NCBI GenBank assembly: GCA_036346205.1
Contig: JARFJB010000400.1
Location: 5,496,501 to 5,560,500 of the forward strand
Length of the DNA: 64,000 bases
Reading direction: 5' to 3'
DNA from: Vesta saturnalis
Taxonomy: Eukaryota > Arthropoda > Insecta > Coleoptera > Lampyridae
Shown here: positions 1-11,635 of the stretch, piece after piece
Layout of the letters: every line of letters starts with the position of its first letter
Numbering within the stretch: the stretch's first letter is position 1
Translations under genes and position numbers: made by a program
Notes under the pieces: generated by a model
Seen by the model: only the letters and a program-made list of their open reading frames with translations
Told to the model about the DNA's origin: nothing
The model's database searches: none

Positions 1-364
1 CATATCTTAGCACCAGATGTTACCGAATCACTTAAAAAAGTTTGTGTTTTAACTAAATTTGCTAATGTACCCCCATATGATGTGTAATTTTTTGAGATAT
101 TGTCTGAAAAAATGAACAATTATTAAATTATAAAAATTTACGCAAAACACAACTTATAATAGAGTGTGTTTGGAGTTCCTCCTCGTCCGAAGAGGAGTCA
201 CACTCTTTTGCGTGTTTTTTAACTGCCTCGTGCATCTTTTCCTGTATTTGTTTAAACTTAGTTTCCGATTTGTTACTAAAGTTATCATGATTTGATTTAG
301 AGTTCTCCGATTTCCAGGTTAGATTTTTTCCCCAGGCGGGTTTTACATTCTTTCGTCCACTCAT
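1..364 (-). CDS. NFXL1: NFXL1-like protein, first two coding exons (continues off the left edge)
   Basis: Exon 1 runs from the ATG at 364 down to 154, then a 50-bp GT-AG intron (153-104, acceptor TTTTTTCAG), then exon 2 from 103 to the window edge. The phases agree (phase 1). Exon 1 is basic and Ser/Lys rich with an acidic serine patch (SSSDEEELQ); exon 2 reads into NISKNYTSYGG, then LANLVKTQTFLSDSVTSGAK and ends at IC. This order (charged coiled stretch, SSS-D/E patch, an F/Y-rich linker, then a Gly-Ala-x-x-Cys entry to a RING-like C4HC3 domain) is that of the N-terminus of NFXL1, an NF-X1-type zinc-finger E3 ligase family. Seen: ORFs, splice sites, phase. Known: family layout. Inferred: identity. 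The zinc fingers themselves lie outside the window. Confidence 0.6.
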
Positions 365-493
365 TTTGTTTGCTTAAAATATTTGTTAATTATCTGTAAA
401 TAAATAAGCACTTCTTACCATATTTCTGGTTTTTCAAAGCCGGTGTTATCTAACCTCCAACATTTGTGCTACGTTAACTCATCAGTCATTACA

Positions 494-712
494 ACACGTG
501 TCTCGCCAGAGTAAAATTTTTGGCTGTAATCATGATAACAACCTCAATTTCACTAACAAAATGGAAATTAAAAAGAAAAACTAAAATTTACGGTAAACTA
601 AATTCTTCAATTGATTGTAGAGTAGAATAGCTTGAATGCTACGTTATAGTAAATTTTAATTTTTTTATGTAATAACAGCCAAAAATTTTACTGTCCCGAG
701 ACACTCGTGTCG
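494..712. mobile_element. 219-bp MITE with ~38-bp imperfect terminal inverted repeats
   Basis: The left end contains TGTCTCG, a few variable bases, then AGTAAAATTTTTGGCTGTA; the right end is its reverse complement with few differences. There is no ORF. The target duplication is not clear. Confidence 0.6.
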
Positions 713-1282
713 TTTATATTACATCATAATTGCGATGTTGACAAACTTATTGATACGTAGGCGTTTGTGAAAATGAAATTATGCAATCTTGATAATGTTT
801 CTTGCCATAAAATAGTATGCTGCGATAAGAAAAAAAATAAAATCACTGTATCATAAAACAAATAAGCAATCTTCCTTTCCGGGAAAAATGACAACTATGG
901 GTACGTAAAAGGTAATAACACAATTGTACATATACAGTGCGTCTCATTTTCGTTATGTCTGGAGTATGTTAGAACAAAAGATAGGAAGACGCGGTCTTCG
1001 CATTTCTGTACTACTTTTTATTTTATTTTACATATATCGTGTAAACATTATACATTAAAGATGCTTATGACAATACAGTTTATGCCACTTTGCGTGATAA
1101 TAGTAATAATATCCTTGTTTATTGTAAAAATAACTCCCAAATTTAGGGGGCAAATCAAAAAAAAATAGATTATACAATTAAAATTTCTCGATATCGAAAA
1201 CCATAGTAACAATATTAAACCGCTGAAGTATTACTTTTTAATCATTTTTAATGAAGGAAAATAGGAAAGGTAAACACTGCTA
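713..1282. other. Non-coding AT-rich DNA
   Basis: No ORF of note, no RNA gene. A sequence TTTATGCCACTTTGC occurs near 1080 and again near 9457, with an inverted version near 1908-1925, so part of this stretch is probably a dispersed repeat. Confidence 0.4.
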
Positions 1283-1410
1283 GTCGACGATAAAATAAGG
1301 TATGAAACTCGTTTATAATGCGCGATTATGGCATTCGTAATCTTACGAATACGTAAATATCGCTCATGCCATAAACCCTTCCATTATAAATTAGTTTCAT
1401 AATCGACTAT
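1283..1410. repeat. Short foldback repeat
   Basis: TATGAAAC-CGTTTATAATG on the left is mirrored by CATTATAAA-TAGTTTCATA on the right, with an inner pair around GCATTCGTAA/TTACGAATAC. This is a small hairpin-forming unit of about 120 bp without coding potential. Confidence 0.45.
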
Positions 1411-1782
1411 TATAAACCACCATCCGCCCGTGACGAATTCAATACCCGTGGATTAACCCACTTTGAGACTCCATTAAATGTCAGCGCTAAGCTACATATA
1501 TTTTTAATACAGTTATTTTTGTTATTTTGATACCCTGCGAATTCTACTATGCTAAAAAAAAGAAATAATTTTTTTTTGGAAAAAAAAAATTTGTTTACTT
1601 TATTAACTTTTTTGGTCACAAACCATCTTCCCATTATTGCCTTTCTAATGAAATGTTTAAAAAAATTTTTATGCTAGAAATCTTCGCGGGAGTGTACTCA
1701 ATAACTTCCCAAAGTTTCATGGCGATCGAATGGATGGTTTCAACGTCTATAACGGACATAGGTAGAAACATTTTTTGTGTTA

Positions 1783-1864
<82 letters not shown>

Positions 1865-4322
1865 GAAGATACATAATTTATATTTGTAATCGTTACTTAA
1901 ATACATAAAAAGTGGCATAAACTAAATAAACAATTACAAAACATTTTTTTCGCAACACGCTGTTACTCAGCCTTGTATATTATCCCTCGACTAACACATC
2001 CCGTTAAAACAAAAGGTCTCGCTCGTCCCAAGAAATGAGTAAACCGCACTAGTTGTGAAAATAACTACCTATTAATAGAAGACCTTAAGTAAAATTTTAC
2101 AACTCTTAATTTTCACTTTCTTACTACACAAGAAAGTATTGCGGTCGAAAAAAATCGAAAAAAATCAGTTGCGTTATTTTGATGTTTTACGACTCCCTGA
2201 ACCTGAAAAATTTTAGAAAGTGAGCCGAAACTATGCGGACAATTATGATAAAATTTGGTATGAAGGCCTACGAGACAATTATGTCGACAAAATAAGCTTT
2301 TAAACGCAATAGGTATACAGGGGGTGAAAATAAGGATGTTATTTTGCGGGAAAACGTTCAAATTTTAACATAGAAAATTGAAATTCAGGTAACTCGCGTA
2401 AAATGCAATTTTTTAAAACCTTCAAAATTGAATATGACTGCAGTCACAGTCACATACATTTTTTTTGTAGAAATATATATTTACCGATACCGTTCAGGAA
2501 ATAAAAGAATTGGAAATAGATATGCGTAGTTAAATAAAGGTTCTTTAAGAGATTTCTTTACGTAATAAATTATGGTACAAATTTGCTTACATTTAAGGGG
2601 TCCAACTTAAGCAATTATTTGAAATTGACATTCAAAATTCTCTCCAATCATTTTTTTTGTTTTCTTATATTTTTTAGGCAACCAGTCATTCTTATGAATG
2701 CAACTAACCTGCATGGGAGATATGAATTTTCAAAAATATTAATATTGTTATAACTTTCTAACTGTTTTGGTTACAAACTTGAGATTTTGGAAATAAATTT
2801 TGTTCGCTTGCGCTAATGAAATGAAACTAAAACTTCGGTTTGAAATTGAAAATTTGTATTGCTAATAACAGACAAATACTTTTTTGAAAGGAAAATTTTT
2901 CTAAATTAAAACATTCCATGTGATCTGAAAGGTAACAGAACATTAATTCTATACTTTATATTGAATAGTAATAATATTTTTAAATATATATGAAAATCAT
3001 ATATTGATAAGGTAAGAGATTATCTATTTTAACTTTCGCTAAATCGATTCATTAGCTCATTTTGCAACTTTTGGCCAAATTTCGTCAAGTCGGTCATGAT
3101 GTCTCGGAGAGGGGAGGAGGAGGGTTTTATTAGGGTCGGTTTTTTTGGTTTTTGTTGAATATTTCTGAAACAACTGAATATTTCAAAGATATAAAAATAC
3201 CCCATATGTTTTTTAGTATTTTGCAAGAAAGTCCTGTAATGCACTAGCATTCACCTAGTTTAAGACACATAGCAAACTTAAACCAATATTTTGTAACTTG
3301 ATTTTCTTTAACATTAGTTTAAGGCGACCATTCGTAATTTTTAACATATATTATGATGTAAAAATATAAATGGTTTATATATTTATAAACGAAGGTTTTC
3401 CAATTCCTGATGGTTACATTGTTTAAAATTAAGATTCTAGAAATAATTAGTCTAGTTAATCGGTTGCAAAGTACAGACGCATTTGTACAATTTTGTTTCA
3501 TTGTTTATTGGTTTAAAGGGCGGTTTAAACAGTACGTTTATTGAAATATAATAGAGTATAGTGGACAGGCAGAGGTAATTTATATTTTTATGAATAACGG
3601 AATTTTACGCGAAAAGACACTGTAATTGTGTGTTATAATTTAGCTGATAAAAGAAAATAAAATAGGATATTTACATACAATATTTACGTACGGAAACGAT
3701 AAGGCTTTACCAAAACCGGGTGTTTGTTAACATTTATATAAAAATTGAATTTATATTGCAAAACAAAACAGTTTGGTTGAACAATTATTGATTTCAATTT
3801 GTTTATTGGTTTAAGGGTGCGCGTAAACAACATTAGATACAATACTAATTCAGGTATAGTGCGAAGGTAACGGGTTTTAGTAAGTGAATGTAAGTGAGAT
3901 TAAGGACCGACGAACAAAATGGGCAGAGAGAAAGGAAGAACGATAGAAAATAGAAAGACAGAAAAAAAGGACCGACGGACAAGGAAGCATGAAAGAATAA
4001 TATAGTAGAAGGAAAGAAGGCAGAAGTAAGATGAATTATAATAAAGGAACATTGGAAACAACAGTGGGAATAAAAGGAATGAGAATAAGAATGAAGGAAA
4101 ATGGCAGAAGGGTAAAGATGTGGCAGAGAAAAGGATAGAACTGATATGGAAAATAGAAAGACTAGAAATTAATGGGAACGAGGAGGAGATGAAATTAGAT
4201 AAGAATAATAATAGTAGTAAAGTGTGGCAGAAGCAAGGAGCCAGAAAAGATTTAAGTTATAATCGAAGAGAAATTAAACTTAAGTGGAAGTTAAAAAGTG
4301 AAGTCGGTAGAATATATAGATG

Positions 4323-4325
<3 letters not shown>
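1411..4325. other. Non-coding DNA with (TA)n and purine-rich patches
   Basis: Contains a (TA)n array at 1787-1860, a direct repeat of TGTTTATTGGTTTAA near 3504 and 3799, and a purine-rich tract at about 3900-4290. Short ORFs here are low-complexity or antisense noise. No gene supported. Confidence 0.4.
1787..1860. repeat. (TA)n microsatellite
   Basis: About 74 bp of uninterrupted TA. It produces artificial Tyr-Ile repeat ORFs on both strands. Confidence 0.95.
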
Positions 4326-4383
<58 letters not shown>

Positions 4384-5663
4384 GGTTATTAATATAAAGT
4401 TATTTGACGAATATTTAATAAAAAATTTTTTTTCTTTCTCTTTCTTCACTATGGTACGTGTGTCAATAAAACGAACTACAAACTTCAACATTTTCCATAT
4501 ATTTCGAATACGGTTGTATTCATCGTCAGTGGAATTTAACAATAAAAGAACTAAAATTAATATTAAAATTGACAATTATGACAAATAATGTGCAAGGTTA
4601 CTATTTTAAATTTTCCAACATATTATTATAATTTATGGGTAAGCTTTCTAAATCTTTTTACTGTTACAATTTTGTTATTAATTTTTATATGTAACATTTC
4701 TAAAATTAAAGTTTTTAAATTTATTATATCAAAATTTTGTGTTATCATTTAAAGATGTAGTTAAATCGTTTAATGTTTCAAAAGCAATTTGTTTAGTTTA
4801 TAGTAACTTCAAATTTTATTATTGTTAAATCTTATAATTTTATAAGTTGAAAACGTTCTAATTAAACTTTTATCTAAATATTCAATAATTTAGGGTAAAT
4901 ATTGTATTTAGTGTTATTTAAAATTGTAAAATTAATTGTAATTTTAAATTAATTTTAATGATCATTAAATTTATGTTTTATTTAATCTTTATAAGTTGTA
5001 AAAATTACAAGGATTTAATTTGAAATAATTTTAAGTGATTCATATATTAACATTTTTAATGTTATAAGATAGTATAAATATAATATTTATTATTCCTAGG
5101 TTCTTATTAAAAATTATTATAAAATATAATTGTTTATTAATATTTCAAAATTAATGATTTGGAAATTATTTTCAGTAACTTTAAAATGTTTTTTGATATT
5201 TTAGAATTTTTAGCTAAAGGACTGTTAGATAAATTTAAAAGAATAAGACTAAAAATAAATTATATTTGTATAAATAAAATGTTATTAAATCATTCAAAGA
5301 ATTTAATAATCTTTAATAATAATACTAATAATTTAATATTAAGAATTCAAAAATTTATTACAAATTCTGTATTATTGTGATAAATTATAGAATTTACATT
5401 TAAAATGATTAACACAATATTTCTGTAACATAATTATTAAGATTTAGAATTATTTACTAAATTATATAAATAAATTTACTTTAATAGAAATTTAATATAA
5501 TGATAACAATTTCTTGTACAAATTATAAATATGTGAAAATTGTAATTTAATATTGAATTATTATAGTTCTTTTATTGTTAAATTCCATACGATGAATAAA
5601 CGTATTCGAAATATATGGAAAATGTTAATTTGTATTCGTTTTATTACACAGTAATATGAAAAG

Positions 5664-5714
<51 letters not shown>
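4326..5714. repeat. Foldback structure bounded by two (TA)n arrays
   Basis: (TA)n arrays lie at 4326-4380 and 5672-5714. Just inside them, about 115 bp (4465-4580) is repeated in inverted orientation at 5535-5650 with high identity, for example CATTTTCCATATATTTCGAA and AATTTAACAATAAAAGAACT. The very AT-rich interior has no gene. It could be a foldback transposon or the remains of an inverted duplication. Confidence 0.55.
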
Positions 5715-5717
<3 letters not shown>

Positions 5718-8118
5718 ATGATTAAAATTGATTAAATTATTGGACTAAATAATCGAATAAGGGGATAGGGTTCAATGTAATTTAGTTTGAAGTAAAATTT
5801 AACTTTGAAAATGTGTATATGAAATACACTTTATAGAATTATAATGAAAGTATAAAATTTATCCTGAATATAATTTACTCCCAACGCATGCGTTGTAATG
5901 TACTTAAGTGAAATCAAGGCTGTCAAAAATGTCAAATAAATAATTTAGAAATATACTGTTTAAATCCAAAATGAAAATTTAAAAAAAATAATTTAATACC
6001 TTTACAGGTGTTTACACAAGTAAATATTTAAAATTCTAAACCAAAACATGTACGTAATAAATATTAATTTGCAGGAAATTTATCAAATGAATGTCTATAA
6101 TCAATAGGGTTATATAAAATTTGTGACTCACATATACTGTCCTCACTGTAGATTGATGTCTTCGGATAACTCCAACTAGATGCAGGCAATGTCCACTCGA
6201 TTATAGTTGTTACCATCACCCATATACAGCTAACTCGATTCTCAGGTTGTCGAAGACACCAACTTCAAAACTTATGATGTTTTCTTCGAAATCAGCAAAA
6301 CTCCAATCACTTATTTTACTTTGGTAACTTTTTATTTAATTAAATTTAAAACTTAATGAATGGTATCGTTTTAAAAGAAATATTTAAATATTATCCAAAA
6401 TTTTGTTGATAAGCACTTTTATTTTTAGATGCCGATTCAAATTTTATTTAAAAGAAATTGTCCGGAGAAATAAAACAACATTAACCAAATAAAAGTGGGA
6501 TTTAATTTGGTATAGCGGAATCAACTCAAGTTTGATAACACAAAAAGAAAACTTTACAAAATCGTGACACAAATTAACACGTACAAAATATTTTCCGAAA
6601 ACGACAGGTATCGGAGACCGAACTATTTATTTTAACCGTCGATATAAAAACAAATGCTCTCGGAAGTATTCTTCGTAAAATATAGCTTTCTTTACGAAAA
6701 TTTAAATTAGGTTATGAAATTTACTTTTTTTACACAATTGCACAACACTGTTTTAACCTTTTAAACTTTGAACAAATTCTAGAGAGAGAGTTGAATTTCC
6801 AGAGCACTTCCTTTTATATCTTTCTGGTTGTTACCAAAAATTCAATTTTTTTCCAGCCATTTTGCCTAAGTATCTAAGGCTCTGATTGGTGGACATACAT
6901 TACAAATTGGACTCAAATGGAAATTTGGCCGTAACTTTCTTATACATAAGCGAAATTAAAAATTAATAACAGAAATGAAAACTACACAAAATTTTGAACA
7001 AAAAGACACCTAACAAGCTATGGTTCCTAAAATTAATACACGAAACCACTTAATCTAACTTAAATAAGCTTATAACTATGTAAACTTACAAGCTACACTT
7101 AATCTAATTACATAAATGGAATTTTGAGAAAATTTTACACAAGAACACATACTTTTTGTGTTAGAAATATTGAATTTAAAGAAATTTTAAGCTTTTGCAA
7201 ATTTATCCTAAATTCACCTCAAATTTCACACAATTTTGCGGTGAAAAGCGATGTATCCTTTTAAAAACTGTGCTATATTAAGAAAGAACTTCTACTAATT
7301 GCTTTAAGAGCAAAATTTAAGCCTAAAAATGTGAAAAAAGTATAAAATTATGTAAAAAACCTAGAAATTATAACCTAACCAAACTTAAATCTAAAATTGG
7401 AAATAGTTCATATTTAAAAATGTTTTCAACACTTGAAATGTTATGTTACAGGTTTGTAATTCTTGTCTTTATTATTTTCACTATATATTTGAAATGCATA
7501 ATATATAGTGTTGCATTAAAAAAGTCTCTTCGTCTAACACTCTTATGAAACATTTCACTATAAAAATGTACACCACTATAAATGTCTTTATGCCAAAATG
7601 TTCTATGTGTTGTTCTTATTGTTAAACTTATATCAGAATTTTTGTCACTAAGTCGCTTCCAGAGATATGTGCGAAAAATGCCTAAACTGTCCATATTATA
7701 ACCCTTTTATGAAATTTTTATATTTCCTGCTTTCAAAAACTAATTATACACTATCCCTAACATAATCTTAACTATACAGTTCATGTTTAAACACCTGTAA
7801 AGTGTTCACTTGCCAAAATACCCTTGAAAAATTGACTTTTATTGCAATAATTGAAATACTAAAATGACTTTACGAAAATAGCTATATTTAACATTCTTGA
7901 CAATTTTGTTAGCAGCAAAATGCTTTTTATGATAAAACCAAACTATGTAAATAATATTCAGACTAATTTATACCAAACAAATCTATTTTAATCACATCGT
8001 GAACCAGATTTATATAAAACAGTGTCTTGCACATGTATCGAGCTTGAAATCACCCCTTTTTATGACCCAAATGTCATTTAAACTGTCCGATACTTCTTTT
8101 ACCTCTTTCTGAACATCT

Positions 8119-8120
<2 letters not shown>
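5715..8120. other. Non-coding; possible element with inverted 14-bp ends
   Basis: TTTACAGGTGTTTA at 6001 recurs inverted at about 7787-7801, which would bound a ~1.8-kb element. No coding region, target duplication or family signature was found between them. Confidence 0.25.

Positions 8121-8166
<46 letters not shown>
8121..8166. repeat. (TA)n microsatellite
   Basis: About 46 bp of TA just upstream of the element starting at 8220. Confidence 0.9.
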
Positions 8167-8173
<7 letters not shown>

Positions 8174-8360
8174 GGTATATACCGTAACTATAATGCGATT
8201 TGATAATTTTGGGTCTAGCCCATTTCGTCGTCGCCACTTCGTCGTCAGCCATCTATCTCATCGTCGGCCCAACTCGTTGTCTTCACTTTATTGTATGTTC
8301 TTCTTATCATCACCGTACATTGTACATAATATAGCAAATTATTTTCATAAAATTTTATCA

Positions 8361-8594
8361 TTATGCTAACAAATTGCCACTAAGCCGGGAAAATGGTTTA
8401 AATCCCAATAAATTGAGAAACAGATTAAAAGTTCTTTCTGTGGGTTCTTCATAGGCGCTAATTTGATCAATATGTACTGTTTGTTGCGATTCGGTTTGGT
8501 TCACTAAAACATGAATAATTAAATATATTGTTAATATAGTCTGTAAAAATAAAGATTTTCTATTTCGGCTTAGCGCTTTATTACTCTGAGACAT
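8361..8594 (-). CDS. Hypothetical 77-aa protein with a signal/anchor-like N-terminus
   Basis: The ORF starts at an ATG (8594). A basic N-terminus (residues 1-14) is followed by a hydrophobic stretch at about residues 15-33 (LFLQTILTIYLIIHVLV), a possible N-glycosylation site (NQT), and a short polar and hydrophobic tail ending NLLA. I do not recognise a family and no catalytic or cysteine pattern is visible. It lies inside the 8220-10612 element, and its first ~60 bp are duplicated in inverted orientation at about 9270-9338. It could be a first exon, a captured gene fragment, or chance. Confidence 0.25.
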   Translation of the reverse strand: MSQSNKALSRNRKSLFLQTILTIYLIIHVLVNQTESQQTVHIDQISAYEEPTERTFNLFLNLLGFKPFSRLSGNLLA

Positions 8595-9230
8595 TGGGAA
8601 TATACAGCCGTTTCTTTCTAACGTTTGGGTTTCAATAGAAACGTACGCGACTTAAGTGAAAGCGTAAATTACCTGCTCAATGACTTAAGACGCTGGAGGT
8701 AAACACAATGGAATTTTAATTCTATTCCAGAAGTTATAAAACGTTTTGAACGATTTTTAATTTTAATTATGTTGCAAAGTTTTTTTTGTGTGTAGATGCA
8801 GAGGTTTATTACTTAATATAATTCATTTATTTTGAAATGTGCTACAACGAAATCATTAATTGGTGATTAAAAAGGAATTGATATGCATAAACCAGTTTTT
8901 ATTGTTTACTAATAGTGACATTAATTGTACATGCAGAACATAACGTACATTCAAATATTATATAGGAATGCACTTATACCTAATGGGTTAATTAGTAGAA
9001 AGTGATGAAAGTGGTAATCAATTCCTCATTATTTATTTGCGTATTTAGACCCCAAAATAATACATTGCCTCAAAATCTTTTTAAAAAACTAACTTCGAAT
9101 ACCGCCGTAACGAAAGTATAAAAAAATCTGGCCTTATCAAAAAGATAAAATTTGATAATTTCGAAATTTAATCTCTGGAAAAGTATTTGAGGTACCGGAA
9201 TATTGAATTCAGTACCGAACTGAGTTCGTT

Positions 9231-9338
9231 GAAAACGTTTGTTAACTTCTGGAATAGGATTACATTTCCATTGTCTTAGAGTAATAAAGCGCTAAGCCGA
9301 AATAGAAAATCTTTATTTTTACAGACTATACTAATTTT
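9231..9338. repeat. Inverted partial copy of 8531-8750
   Basis: 9231-9274 matches the reverse complement of 8705-8750, and 9274-9335 matches that of 8531-8596 (GCGCTAAGCCGAAATAGAAA among others). About 100 bp present between the two blocks in the first copy is missing here. Confidence 0.6.
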
Positions 9339-10612
9339 AGTACCATAAATGTATAATCTTTAACGGGGTCGTATAAATAAGTCACCCACATATGACTAAT
9401 ACTTCTAGCCCAGAGCTATAATTAGCTATAGAAAATAATGGATAACTAGAAGATTTTATGCCACTTTGCTTATCGGTAGATTAATAGGTGCAGGTTCAAT
9501 AATATTTGATTTGCTTATTAACAAAAATATAATTGCTTAGATATTTTCGCATTACAAAAAAAAGGTGTTGCTTCAAACCTGAAAATAAATAACGTAATCT
9601 CGGGCGCCAATTTGTTTTTAAGGAACAAATAAACCTTACAAAATAGAAATGTCACAAAAAACTCATGAAAATAACAAGTAAAAAATAATGACAACAATGA
9701 GTTTTATTACGATACTTAATTTGATTATAATGATGATCTCTTAAAAACTAATGTTAGTGATTCTTAATTAATTGCCTTAAACTATAATGTGAACTAATTA
9801 ACAATATGAAACACCTGAAGTAATTTCTTTACAGTTTGGGTGTCACTGGAACTTCAGCAGATAAGGAAATGCTGCCGATTCATGACTTTAAATTTATTGC
9901 GCAATTTTGATGGAAGTTGAAGTAAACATCAGATTGATATGCTGGTAATTCCAAATATATAGAAATTTCTTTATAAACCACCAAACTGAATTGATTTTGC
10001 AGGATTCAAAGTAAAATTTGGTAATTGAAATCCCACTTCGTATCAGCAGCAGCTATCGCATCATTTTGCAAAGTCAACGTTAAAATAAAGTTAAACCCAA
10101 ATTAAAAATAAGTAGTAAGAGTATAAGTAAAATTGAGTTGTCTGAAATGTAAATGTCTCAAATTTCAGTATGATAAATTGAAAAACTCACCATGTAAATC
10201 TGGCACTCTAAATAAAGATTAAGCAAAGCGAAAATGGCTTCTACTTAAACACGTAGTTCCAGCAATGAATGAAGGATGCTCAAAGTAACCCTACACAATG
10301 ATCGAAAATGACTCGAGCGCGGAAAGGGATGTGCAATAAATAATAATTGAAATAATTTATTTATGCAACTCACGCTACACGAAATGCACTTAAGTTGCAA
10401 ATATGAACATAAATTTTAAACATACATAAAAAGGTTTCTTACAAGTGTTCGGTAACTCGATTCCTAATTTTTTAATAGAAAATGATTCGTCGACGACATT
10501 TTGAATGTAAGCATCATTAGCCACAACTCGTATGTTTTTCAGTTAAACAGGACTCTGTGCATAATATACGGCGACGACATGGGGCGATGACAAAGTGGCG
10601 ATGACGAAATGG

Positions 10613-11129
10613 ACGGTCCCTCCGAATTTTGCCTCAGACCGTACCATATACCTTTATACACATATGAGAATATCTTTAAATAAAAAAATGTATAATTCGT
10701 GATTAACAGATAATCTTAAGTTACTGATGTCAATGCGAGACAAAGCAGGAGCAAAAAATAGAATATAAAAATATCAGACTTAAGTTTTCACAAAACATTA
10801 AGAAATATAACTAATAAAACTTAATTTAGAGAAAAAAGCTTAGGTAGACTATAAAATAAACTAAGTAACAACAAAACACAAATGCGGAATGTTTTAAAAA
10901 ATTTGTCGTTCCATAATTCTGGAACCAACAAAACTGATACTCCGCAAAATTTACTTGATGTGGAAAAAATGAATTCAGTAAATTAGTTTCGTCATAGACA
11001 CAAATTCATTTAATTTTACGCACATTGATGATTCAACGATATTAAAAATAACAAATAGTATAAAACGTAATACAGTATACTTGATAGAGTATATATTACT
11101 ATGATAAAACTATGCTGTCCACTTATCAT
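10613..11129. other. Non-coding
   Basis: No ORF, RNA or clear repeat seen. Confidence 0.4.
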
Positions 11130-11635
11130 TCCAATTATAATTGAACGAACTCAACAAATATTGCTTAATGGTACAATTTCACAATCTGTAAATGTTGCAA
11201 TGGGTGTGCTGCAGGGCTCAATTTTAGGTCCATCATTGTTTACGATATACACCTGAAAGTAATGGCGTATTCTCTGCAGAATGCCCAATTTCATATGTGT
11301 GCTGATGGGCACATGTCCTTTCTTTCACAAACATTTGACGTAGTACTAGAAAAACTGAATAACGACCTCTTAATAAATTCTAAAAGACATAATTTGCAAC
11401 TTAACCCCCTTAAAACTACTGTTATATTGCGAGTGAAGTAAAAAGGTGGGAGATCAATATTGTCTTCTCACTAAGATTTGTAGGTTGTATATAAAACTGT
11501 ATTCGCAAGGCTTATTGCAATCTAAAAAATCTACACTCCAGTGAATTTATATTACATAAAAAACTGAAAATCATATTATCTGAAATGTTAGTACTTTTTC
11601 ACTTTGATTATGCTGACACGTTATACTGGGTTTCC
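11130..11635 (+). pseudogene. Non-LTR retrotransposon reverse transcriptase relic, 5' part
   Basis: Reads ERTQQILLNGTISQSVNVAM, then GVLQGSILGPSLFTIY, the RT block just before the catalytic box. After a break comes FHMCADGHM in place of the usual F/Y-x-x-ADD box, then LNNDLLINSKRHNLQLNP and KTTVIL, and finally HFDYADTLY. This order of conserved blocks is typical of jockey/CR1-like RTs of insects. The second catalytic Asp has become Gly, and several stops and frameshifts are present. The reading frame at DYADTLY is cut by the Tc1/mariner insertion at 11636 and resumes at 13084 with NHCIDAH. Confidence 0.7.

Larger units (their letters stand above)
8220..10612. mobile_element. 2.4-kb element with inverted ends made of short tandem repeats; unclassified
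   Basis: The left end is a run of about 15-bp units of the form CCATTTCGTCGTCG, CCACTTCGTCGTCA, CCATCTATCTCATCGTCGG. The right end, read in reverse, is CCATTTCGTCATCG, CCACTTTGTCATCG, CCCCATGTCGTCGCCG. This gives both terminal inversion and subterminal repetition, the usual appearance of multi-site transposase binding at transposon ends. No transposase is present inside, so it is probably non-autonomous. A convincing target duplication was not found. Confidence 0.55.

Noticed and set aside
1..87. Plus-strand reading of 28 codons ending in TAA, looking like the C-terminus of a protein
   Set aside because: The minus strand gives a phase-correct second exon of an NFXL1-like gene over the same bases, with good splice sites; the plus reading has no recognisable motif.
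1634..1918. ORFs with long Tyr-Ile repeats (also at 4120-4575, 16108-16329, 31077-31400, 62333-62569)
   Set aside because: They are translations of (TA)n microsatellites.
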